From Zygnema cylindricum (lineage: Eukaryota; Streptophyta; Zygnematophyceae; Zygnematales; Zygnemataceae), in NCBI GenBank assembly GCA_037447655.1, contig JBBHKE010000893.1, positions 861,984 through 925,983 on the forward strand: 64,000 nucleotides of DNA. Reading direction: 5' to 3'. The notes beneath the pieces were generated by a model. The model made no database searches, was not told the DNA's origin, and was given only the letters and a program-made list of their open reading frames with translations. Both the position numbers and the translations under genes were made by a program. Shown piece after piece: positions 47,647 to 64,000 of this stretch. How positions within the stretch are numbered: position 1 is the first letter of the stretch; each line of letters begins with the position of its first letter.

Positions 47647-48027
47647 GCCAATCGCTATTAGAGTCAAGGATTAAATAGCGTCAAAAAAAAATTAGCGTTA
47701 TTGATTCTAATTTAGTGCCTGAGACGTGGCAGATTATGGTCCACGTACTTAAATAGCGTTATTAATTGTATTTCAGGTTTTTTTTTTGAAAAAAGGGCAC
47801 CGAATTGGCGTTATATACTCTAATAGCGATTGGCGGACCGCCAATCGCTATTAGAGTATATAACGCCAATTCGGTGCCCTTTTTTCAAAAAAAAAACCTG
47901 AAATACAATTAATAACGCTATTTAAGTACGTGGACCATAATCTGCCACGTCTCAGGCACTAAATTAGAATCAATAACGCTAATTTTTTTTTGACGCTATT
48001 TAATCCTTGACTCTAATAGCGATTGGC
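47647..48027. repeat. Perfect palindrome, two 190-bp arms around one base
   Basis: 47647-47836 is the reverse complement of 47838-48027; base 47837 is the centre. I find no mismatch on reading both arms. Each arm itself starts GCCAATCGCTATTAGAGTC and ends ACTCTAATAGCGATTGGCGG, so each arm is a complete MITE of the ACACCGCC family and the structure is two identical MITEs back to back. Confidence 0.9.
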
Positions 48028-48596
48028 TGTGTAGCGTATAGAACGGGAAAACTATATATAGCATTTCCAAATGTTTTCGGTAATTTGAATTTTGAATGCT
48101 TTGAACTTTTAGTCGACATGACAACTGAAGAATGCTCCACGGACGGTCCAGATTTGCACCTCGCATCGAGTTCCCGATCGACACATTAGTTTCACACGGA
48201 CCAATTCAATTCGGACGGTCAGGATCTAATCTATGAACAAGACCGACGATGAGTGAATATCGGCGTTCACATTGTCACATATTCCAAGATGTTTTGCCGC
48301 CGGAAATGCATGCCGCTTACCTGTAAATATATGCGCATGGCTGGGGTTTCTGCAAAAGTTACCAAAAGGCGGGTATTTTAAATATAAATTTGTCACATCT
48401 ACGATTTTGGGAGGTGTTCGAGCGACGTTTTCTGAGACCCATGCATTCAGTGGCTTCCCATTTTCCCTGTTCACACGTGTTCAGTTCAAGCGGATAAATG
48501 ACTTTCCCTCGCATTCGACGGTTCAATTTTTTTTAAACATCTTCAGTTTAAGCAAATGAATGACTCGCATTCAAAAAATTTATTTTTTAAAAAATG

Positions 48597-48604
48597 GGCG
48601 GGAA
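48597..48604 (+). promoter_or_regulatory. Possible E2F site upstream of REC8
   Basis: GGCGGGAA, preceded by a T/A run, is the reverse of TTCCCGCC and fits the E2F consensus. It is about 220 bp upstream of the REC8 ATG. Cohesin genes are commonly E2F targets in plants. An eight-base match can arise by chance. Confidence 0.3.
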
Positions 48605-48823
48605 GCTTCACACATAAAAATCTGAAGTCATCTTGCCAGTTCAGACATCCTCACAATAATCTTCCTTGCACCTGTTTGCAGTTAGCTTTTGCAATATTCC
48701 GTACTCTGTCATCTTTTTAGTTTCCTTGTTAATTATTTTAATTGATTGATTGAAACTTTAAATCAGAACCTTTTTATTGCGTAAGGTGTCATACGCTGAC
48801 GATCGTATTGTGCACGTCACACC

Positions 48824-51800
48824 ATGTTTTATTCTCACCAGCTTTTGTCAAAGAAAGGGCCTCTTGGACAAATATGGTGAGCTATTTTTACTTTTGATAT
48901 TAGTCTGAAGTGTTCTCTGCTTTATTGTGTTTGTAACAGTCATCTGCGTTGCTTTGTTGATCGAAGTCTGGTTGGCATCAAATTATTTCAATGTGTTGAT
49001 TGTGGTAAAGATCTTAGTTTCTACATTTAAAACACGCGCTAAACAATTCTTTCACTTTGCTCAACTGAAAAAATGAATTTCTCACGAGTTACAGAAAATG
49101 CCTGCAGGATCGCTGCAACTATGCAGGCGAAAATCAACCGAAGAAAAGCGGAACAGATCAACATCAGCGATATCTGGTGAATTTCCCTTACCCGAAGCTG
49201 CTAATATTACAGTCTGCACTGTCGTTTTCGCAATTTCCCGGTCATTAAACTGTCAGCTAACTATTTCAGCGTCTTTGATTGCAGCTCACAAATTTTGGAG
49301 CCAGAGGTCCCTTTGGCCTTGCGACTGTCAGGAATTCTCATGGGTGAGAGTCACGCTCCGTATACCGATAGCAACACTGGCCGTTAGCATCCACAAAATG
49401 CATGAATGACGCTGTTTCCATTTGTGATGATGTGTTTACAGCACGTTTGTTTTGCTGAGTGGTTCGCCTGTCATGAAACACAGGAGGAGTTGTACTCGTG
49501 TATTCAAAGAAAGTGACATTTCTGCTCAACGACTTCACTGAATTCCTGGTACAGTTTTAAAGCTCCTCGGCTCCCTGCTCTGCACAAAAACAGACGCTTG
49601 CAACAGTTATTAGGCTGTCTGAAATGCGATGGCATCTTACATGATAAAGCTACTAGTTGAACACATCATAAAAACTTTTTTTTTATAAATAATTTCAAGA
49701 TGGCTGTTTATCCTTGGCATTTTAATGTCAGGAGTGGGCTGATATTCTTGGTCGGTGTGTGCAGATAAAGCTTAAAAGGTTCACTACTGCGCCTGTCGAC
49801 CATAATCTTCTGCCAAAGGGAAAAGAGAATGCAAGGTCCGTAAATTTGCTTTCTTTCACAAGTTACCCGGTGGATTGCTTATGGAAAATCCATAACCAAT
49901 GCGTTGTGTAAATAAGCAAGTTTCTTTCCATCACTGTTTCACCAACATGAATAATTTGCTGGCAGGTATGAGGCAATAACAATCGATTATGGCTACAATA
50001 GCCTTCCTGGTTTTCCAGCTGACGATCTACTTCGGCCAGATACACCTGAGAGGGGGAGAAGAGCAGAGGTTCGTGAAACATGGCTTTGCTATGCGTGTAG
50101 ATTCTCACTGTTTTATTTACCAGCAGCATAATCACAATAAAAGATTTTGTGTATCTTGTTTAGTCCTCCTCAATTAATTGTCTGGAAGTCGCTGCAAACA
50201 ACTGCTTCTGAATAAACAGAAAAAGGCATTGTGCCTCGTTGTAACACTTGGATTATGGAAATAGCAGGATATTGAATACTTTACTATGCCTCGGGCAGTA
50301 CACGCTGATCCTCCAAGTGCATCGGTCTCTTCTCGTCAACAACACCAAGGTTGTCGCTCACAAATTCGGCCATTTCCTTGCATCATTAGTTGTTTGCTAG
50401 AAAAATATTTGAAAAACACACGCTGATCGCTTTTCTATGTAGACTATAAGATTACCTAAGCATTCCAGATATTTGTTAAAGCATAACCACTCAATGTGCT
50501 TGTTGAATGGCTGGTCCTGCAGTCCTGCCTGTTCAGTTGACAGAGGTCTTTTATTAAGTATCTATGACAGCCTTCGCTAGGTGAGCGAATGAAAAAAAGG
50601 AGCTGGTTTCTTACATTTTTTTCGATGCTGACATTCGCGATGCAGCAACGTATGAGGATATTACTCTCAACGAAGTTGTCCAAGAGGATCATCAGCATCA
50701 ATTTGGAAGGTTAGTTGATTTTCACATTATTTGTTTTGCTTCCACATTTTTCTTTTTATTCTGCACAGCGTATACTACAAACATTTTGCTGAAACTTACC
50801 CATCTTTATTTTTCATTGGCAGAAACATGCAGGAAGAAGTGATGCCGCCAGTCGAACCAAACCCTGATATGTTTGCAGAGATTAATATACAAATTGGTAA
50901 GTACTCAACGATGTTTTTTTTTTTTTCCCCTAATATATTTCCAGATACTGTAGTATCAAGGGTTCTATCATAAGTTTCTTTGTTTAATTAGTGTCAAATT
51001 GAATTGCTTGGTAATCAGGTTAATGTGTGTAAATATGAGTTAAAAATGTAAAAACGTCAGGGCGCTGTGATCAATTGCTAAGCTCTAAAGTTACTTGGCC
51101 TTCTTTATCAACTGATAGTTAAGTTCTAGAGCTACTGATCTTCACTATCAACTGATATATTTTTGGATTACTTGTGATCAGATGAGTTGATGCCAGCGGC
51201 TGATGAATTGTTGCCAAATCCTGCTCTGGAGACAATCTTTGAAGAACAACAGGGTGTACCAGTTGAAGAGCAACCTCCCACTGAAAAACCAGCGCAGGCT
51301 GATCGTGAAGCAGAAGCACCAAAATCGGTAAGTCGTAAAAAGAACATAGCGTATCAAACAAGTAAATTGAAGAGCGTTAAATCTGTGCTTTCAATGATAA
51401 ACTTTAAGACACTTGTGCATTCCAAGATCGGTACGCTGGATGAAACAGGAGCGTGAGCAGCGCCAAAACTGTGCTTTCCATGAAAATCTCTAGGACACTT
51501 GTGTGTGCTTTTTTTCATTTTTGAGACTCACGCTTAAAGTTGATGTTAATGCAGCCTGAGCCTGATCAGCAGAATCAACGACCACAACATCGAAGAAGAA
51601 AGAAGCGTGTGTCATTCACTGTTATTGATACAGCCACAGAAATTCCCTCAGTGGAGTTCAATAGGTGGCTGCATGATTCATCAGACATTACTGGACGAAG
51701 GAAAAAGGCAGAGGTGCTAAATGCTTTACTATAAGAACTATTCTGTTACGAGAAAATTTAGCCAAATATTTGAAAATTTGGGTGATAGTCATGATTCTCT

Positions 51801-54800
51801 TCTGATGTTAATGCTTGGCATATAATGTTAGCATCACACAAAGCTCAATTCAAAGCTGAATATTTCACTACATGTACATAAATGTTAGACATGCATTTTT
51901 TTTTCTTTTACCCTTGACACTACTAATGATATAAAAAGATGCTGCCTTAGCCATGCTAAATTCCAAACCATAAATCACTAAGCAAATTACCTTGAAGAGA
52001 ATGGTAACGAAAACCCTTTCATGTGTTTGTTCAGATAAAAAAAAAGCCAACGATTGATGACCTCTTCAAAATGCCTTCAACAATGATCACTTGCACAGGC
52101 CCACTGCCAGTATCTTCCTTGCCCTCTGAGATTATCAATGCATGGCAGCGAAGTGTTTTCGGCCCGCCTCTGAAGAGGAAGCAAAGTAAGCCTCTGACAA
52201 CGCAAGCAATTTTTGTTAAATGCTAGTTTAAATAAATAAGAAATACACAAACTGCTCATGTTATAATCATACGCAAGAACGGAAAACTTGACAGGTTTAC
52301 CTGTTTGCATCGCAGGAGATAATGTTCAAGTCCAGGATGAGTTTGATCAGGCTGCTCCTCCCGTACAACCGGATCTTGACATGGTAATATTCTATTTTTC
52401 TTTTTTTTCTCGAAGATTCACTTCTTTTGTTGTAACCATTTGTCCTCCTTGAATTGCTTTGAACGTGGCAGTGAGTTGTAACGGATTTGTCTGTAATAAC
52501 AAGCATTTGATGGTGTTACAGCCTGATTTGGATCAGCCCATTGGCGTTCCAGCAGAAAATTTTGCATCTGTTGAAAAGTTGAGGGCTGCGGGCAAAACAC
52601 CAAGTACTAGTGGCCAGGATCAAGCCAACATTACCCCAGCCACAGGTTATACTCTGACCTGTAAATCTTATTTTTTTGTTTCAATCTTTATATCTAAATT
52701 TTAACTCCAAGTCATGTTTTCCCAGGGTTTGCTGAGTTTGCAATGGTCGGTCCCCAGTGATCTTTATGTTTTTGCATGCTGCCCCGCTTATTAATGCTGG
52801 CTACCGTTTTCTCTCTCTCTCTCTCTCTCTCACTCTCTCTCACTCCCTTCCTCCCTCATCCCTCTACCACTCTCTCCCCCCCTCCCTCCCTCCCTCCCTC
52901 CCCCCCCTCCCTCCCTCCCTCCCCCCCTCCCTCCCTCCCTCCCTCCCTCCCTCCCCCCCTCCCTACCTCCCGCCCTCCCCCTCCCTCTCTCCCACCCCCC
53001 TCCCCTTCCAACCCCCCTCCCTCATTCCCACCCCCCTCCCTCATTTCCACCCCCCTCCCTCTTTCCCTCCCTCCCTCCCTCCCTCCCTCCCTCCCTCCCT
53101 CCCTCCCTCCCTCCCTCCCTCCCTCCCTCCCTCCCTCCCTCCCTCCCTCCCTCCCTCCCTCCCTCCCTCCCTCCCTCCCCCTCCCTCCCTCCCTCCCTCC
53201 CTCCCTCCCTCCCTCCCTCCCTCCCTCCCTCCCTCCCTCCCTCCCTCCCTCCCTCCCTCCCTCCCTCCCTCCCTCCCTCCCTCCCCCTCTTTCCCTCCCT
53301 CCCTCTTCCTCCCTCCCTCCCTCCCTCCCTCCCTCCCTCCCTCCCTCCCTCCCTCCCCCTCCCTCCCTCCCTCCCTCCCTCCCTCCCTCCCTCCCTCCCT
53401 CCCTCCCTCCCTCCCTCCCTCCCTCCCTCCCTCCCTCCCTCCCTCCCTCCCTCCCTCCCTCCCTCCCTCCCTCCCTCCCTCCCTCCCTCCCTCCCTCCCT
53501 CCCTCCCCCCCTCCCTCCATCCCTCCTTCCCTCCCTCCCTCCCTACCTCCCTTTCCCATTCCCTCCCTCCGCCCTCCCTCCCTCCCACCCACTCCCTCCC
53601 ACTCCCCCCCCCTCCCCCCTCCCTCCCTTCCCCCCTCACTCCATTTCTTTCTTTCCTCCCTCCCTCCCTCCCCCCCTCCCTCCATTTATTTCTCCCCTTC
53701 CTCCCTCCCTCCCTCCCACGCTCCCTCCCTCCCACGCTCCCTCCCACGCTCCCTCCCTCCTTCCCTCCCTCCCTCCCTCCCTCCCTCCCTCCCTCCCTCC
53801 CTCCCTCCCTCCCTCCCTCCCTCCCTCCCTCCCTCCCTCCCTCCCTCCCTCCCTCCCTCCCTCCCTCCCTCCCTCCCTCCCTCCCTCCCTCCCTCCCTCC
53901 ATTTATTTCTCCCCTCCCTCCCTCCCTCCCACGCTCCCTCCCTCCCTCCCTCCCTCCCTCCCTCCCTCCCTCCCTCCCTCCCTCCCTCCCTCCCTCCCTC
54001 CCTCCCTCCCTCCCTCCCTCCCTCCCTCCCTCCCTCCCTCCCTCCCTCCCTCCCTCCCTCCCTCCCTCCCTCCCTCCCTCCCTCCCTCCCTCCCTCCCTC
54101 CCTCCCTCCCTCCCTCCCTCCCTCCCTCCCTCCCTCCCTCCCTCCCTCCCTCCCTCCCTCCCTCCCTCCCTCCCTCCCTACCTCCCCCTTCCTACCTCCT
54201 CCCTCTCCCTCCTTCCTCCCTCTCCCTCCCTTCCCTCCTCTCCCTCTCTCTCTTGTCTTTCTCTCTCTCTCTCTCTCTTACTACGAAGCTTCATGGTGGC
54301 TTTCTCATACGCCCTAGCTCGCATACTCATTTAGGCTAAAAACGTCAACTCTGTCCAAAATGGTGTTCAGGTCCCACGGACAGTAGTAGTCAACGAGAAA
54401 GATATGGAAAGTCAGGATCAGGATCAGAAAGATTGCCTTTACAACCAGAACTCGGGGACGTGCCCACTGGCAGGTAATTATGCTTTTTCAAATGGCTGAT
54501 TTGATTAAGCTTCATAGAGTATAGTTTGGGAGTTTCCTTGATTTCTCAATTAACTATTGCTTAACAATGTGTTCGGTTGGCTTGAAATTCTGCAGGTCCA
54601 AGAAATCCAGAGTTTCCGATTTCCTTGACAAGGACAACTCTCCGGAGATTGCTGCACTTGGAGCAGAAATTAACTTTTCACCCCAACTTGGAAACACAAT
54701 CCACGCGAGTTATGGAGGCATTGGGGCAACACTCAGCCAGTTTGGTATGTTGTCCTTCACATTTGCGATTCAACTCCTTTTCACATTTCAATTATAAAAT

Positions 54801-55888
54801 TATGTCAAGAAAGCATGTGCTACGATGGTTATGCAATTCATGCATTTTTATACCAATTCAATGAAAAGTCGGCAACTATGGAGATTTGAGGACGTGTCTT
54901 ATCTCTCATTCTTGTAAAGATGATGGTAACTTGTTAAGTTGGTGTCATTAATGGGCACATTGATCAACAATTTGTTTTTTTGGTGTCGTGATTTTTCCTT
55001 GTGATATTGGAGTGTTTTGTGGCTTTGGCTGGAATGCAGAGCTCCTTGAAGAAACAGTTCCCACTCAAGCATCTCAGCCATTTGAATCCATAAACAAGAC
55101 TACCGCCTCCTTGATACAGTGAGTTTTATACAAGGCTGACACGTGCCGATTAATTTACATTTTTCCTGATTCCATGTACTCGAAAAGCGTGCACTAATTC
55201 CTGGATACGTGAGACTCACTAGATTGTTGACCAACACCTGGAATATTTAAAGGCTGTTTTAGATTCCACTGTAAGGATCAAAAGTATCTACGTACAAGCC
55301 ACAAGCAGTTAAAATTCAAAACATGATTTTGCTGAATTTGACGTGATGTCATCACCTGAATACTTGAGAATTGTCATTAAGGCATAAATGATTCATTTGT
55401 TATCTTCCCTCTTTTTATGGATGTTCCAGATTCTTTCGTGAGCAATTCGAAGTATCAGGACAAACAGAGGAAATTTCTCTCAACATGCTGACACAGGGTC
55501 TGGAGAAATGGAGAGCTGCAAAGCTGTTTTTCCAGATCAATGGTGAGGACCTAGTCATCCCACTCAATTGTTAGCGATGCTTTAAAATTTGTGCTGTCTT
55601 GACTGTGTATTTAGATCTCCAAGTAAACCGCTATAATTTTTTTGCTATTAAAACTGCTCTCCTGCTGCTTTTATTTTGATGGATGTTTCGTCAATGCATA
55701 ACTGTTTATCTGTTTCAACGGATTTTTTTTTAAATGCATTAGTTTATACTTGTTCTAAATCGTATTGCGACCTTCTCTAACTGTCAAGGTTTGTTGACCT
55801 GTCAGTGTTGGCGTCAAACTTGTACCTATCAGTCAACCAGCAGGAACCATACGGTGACATTATCTTGCGGCGTGGGAGATACCTATAA
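48824..55888 (+). CDS. REC8: REC8/SYN1 meiotic cohesin alpha-kleisin, complete, 19 exons
   Basis: Exons: 48824-48876, 49108-49176, 49285-49343, 49484-49548, 49765-49835, 49966-50068, 50265-50349, 50646-50709, 50823-50896, 51182-51327, 51555-51713, 52035-52185, 52316-52383, 52522-52645, 54371-54473, 54596-54744, 55040-55118, 55430-55542, 55806-55888. All use GT-AG and keep phase: 1818 nt, 605 residues. The N-terminal Rad21_Rec8_N domain starts MFYSHQLLSKKGPLGQIW and includes VPLALRLSGILMGGVVLVYS; it binds SMC3. The C-terminal winged helix (AAKLFFQINVLAS, then QQEPYGDIILRRG) binds SMC1. The middle has plant SYN1 landmarks (YEDITL, FNRWLHDSSDI, GKENARYEAIT), which favour REC8 over RAD21. It holds sister chromatids together in meiosis until separase cuts it. 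No separase site was assigned. Intron 14 contains a 1.4-kb CCCT tract. Confidence 0.9.
52812..54285 (+). repeat. Giant (CCCT)n polypyrimidine tract in REC8 intron 14
   Basis: About 1.45 kb is almost pure pyrimidine on the coding strand, mostly CCCT repeats with CCCC, CATT and CTTT interruptions, and flanked by CT dinucleotides (52811-52830 and 54262-54278). Larger blocks repeat (two 'ccatttatttctcccc' islands near 53682 and 53899). The open frames through it in five frames are artefacts. Confidence 0.97.
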
Positions 55889-57597
55889 GCGAATTTTCAT
55901 ACCAAAGGTGGCAGTGGTGTTAAGTTTTACAATGATTATTGGCAAAGGATCCAGGCATACCCAAAACTCCAAATTTGCTCAACATCCCAAATTGATATAA
56001 ATGTCATTTTCATCATTTATTTTTTGCCGTTTAATTTCTTTAGCATTGTTTAGAACCTTATATATCCTAGATCGACATGAATACCATCATCAACTTTGCA
56101 AAATAATGTGTAGCTTTGTAGGTCTTATGTGTATCAGAGCTGCAATACCACGGTGTTGTCCAATGCATTATACGATAAGTTTTACCATATTTCTTTTCAG
56201 CTGTTAAAGGGAAAATTGTTAAAGGACAACGGTAGTAGTTCAGTATTCTTCGAGTTTTGCAGTGTAGATGTGCATCGACACATACAAAAATATAATGGAA
56301 TGTGGATATTGACTATGTATTTTGATTTACGCATTACGACTCAAGAAAAGGTGATAACATGTTATGCAAACTCATAAACTAGTGTCTTTTGAACACATGA
56401 ATATTCATGGATGATAATAGCCTAAGCGTCAACCTGTTCATGGGGACTCTGTGGAACTGAATTGCAGTATAGTGCGTTGGTAAAATCAATGGTTGACATG
56501 CCAAACCCTCCACAATGCGCATGTCTAGGAAAGCGCACATAATTGAGCTATCATGCCATGCGAAGACTAATGCGACAACTACGTTGACCATTAGTGCATA
56601 CCATTGCCAGTGCTGCGTCATTACCTTTTGAAACCCACCAGACAGCCAAGGGACCAGCAGAATATACAAGAGAAGCACTACAACCGAAAAGCACAGGAAA
56701 ACATAAATGACAATGTTCTAGTCAACCGAACAATAAGGCAATGTAATGGCTTATCGAATGAACCCAGAAGCTTTTTACTAAACTGCCAATGAATATGAAG
56801 AAAGACCAAGAAGTTGACCAGGATTCAACCAGTCTCCACGTGTGTGAAGTGTCCAAGACAAAACAGAATAGACCATGAGATACTCATATGTCACTAATGA
56901 CAAAAATAGATTCAATACAAGATACACAGATTTAACATCTTGACACTGGAAATTGACAAAACCGTTTAAACAGCACATGTAGATTTAGAAAATCCAAAAT
57001 GCCAAGTACTGAAAAACTTCAACATCTCTCCATTCTCAGCAACGAAAGACTGGTTGTAAATCTTTTATACTTCAACAGCAAAATACTGCCATCATAAAAG
57101 TAAAACCCGACTACAACGGGCTCAAATTGGTTAAAAATACAGAAGTCAAACTTGGTAATCTCTCAGTTCACTGTCACTGACTAAATGAAATTTCCCAAGA
57201 TGAACTACGAAAGTTGTGAAATGTATCATTCCTGTCCCTTCTCTCTCAACGGCTCTCTCCCATTCCCCCTCTATCTCCACCACTTCCTCTATCATTCTCT
57301 ATCTCCCCCTCGCATCTTCACCACTTCCTCCCTTTCCCTCTCCCCCTCTCCCCCTCTCCCCCTCTCCCCCTCCATCTCCACCACTTTCTCTCTCTCTCCC
57401 CCTCTCCCTCCCCCTCTCACACACACAACCTTCTCACAAATGGTTTATTGTCGTTCCATATGTCATTGAAGAGCATAATATCAATCTTCAAAGACATTCG
57501 ACCAGAATCACTAACAATTCTCCTGTGACACCAAAGAATATTCCCAAAATACATTACAGGAAGGTCTTAGACGAGTCCGTCGAGCCTTACGAGTAGT
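55889..57597. other. Tail-to-tail intergenic region between REC8 and SDH1
   Basis: It holds both 3' UTRs, with CT-rich microsatellites at 57236-57425. No other gene or RNA is recognised. Confidence 0.65.

Positions 57598-64000
<6,403 letters not shown>

Noticed and set aside
52757-54334. Ser/Pro/Leu-repeat proteins of over 500 residues on +, and Gly/Arg/Glu repeats on -
   Set aside because: They are translations of the CCCT microsatellite inside a REC8 intron; all frames are open because the repeat lacks stops.

Overview
The window is nuclear DNA from a eukaryote with intron-rich genes and a heavily transposon-loaded genome. Four host genes were assembled exon by exon from reading frame, splice sites and family motifs: a GH30 endo-beta-1,6-galactanase, a plant-type GNAT acetyltransferase, a REC8/SYN1 meiotic cohesin kleisin and the flavoprotein subunit of mitochondrial succinate dehydrogenase (SDH1, 3' two thirds). 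A fifth, MYG1, is visible only at its two ends. The SDH1 C-terminus, the SYN1-like middle of REC8 and the transit-peptide-like GNAT leader all point to the green lineage. A charophyte alga or early land plant is my best guess from long repeat-filled introns; the species cannot be fixed from this sequence.

Layout. 1-1392: three minisatellites. 1665-3757: an OTU-type cysteine peptidase ORF, a broken unknown ORF and the N-terminal part of a piggyBac-like transposase. 3758-16300: a Ty3/gypsy chromovirus inserted in that transposase gene, itself carrying a Ty1/copia element (8718-14038). 16301-18055: the rest of the piggyBac transposase, with its three catalytic Asp still visible. 18105-19290: a degenerate ~176-bp satellite. 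19330-26300: degraded repeats, including a possible 2.8-kb element with long inverted ends and a TCGATA-rich block with a poly-G run. 26306-30062: GH30 gene (+). 31634-33636: GNAT gene (-). 35234-43303: MYG1 (+), whose first visible intron holds a second copy of the GNAT 5' end and promoter, a hAT-like insertion, two MITE-type elements, a Tigger-like fragment and an assembly gap. 43304-48823: repeats, including a perfect 381-bp palindrome. 48824-55888: REC8 (+, 19 exons, 605 codons). 57598-63767: SDH1 (-, 9 visible exons), tail-to-tail with REC8 and running off the right edge.

The host genes have unrelated jobs (cell-wall galactan hydrolysis, acetyl transfer, RNA processing in organelles, meiotic cohesion, respiration), so there is no operon-like logic. 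What links them is insertion history: nested elements datable by order, a segmental duplication whose two copies show one occupied and one apparently vacated hAT site, and exon-sized holes in SDH1, GNAT and MYG1 that need checking against transcripts.
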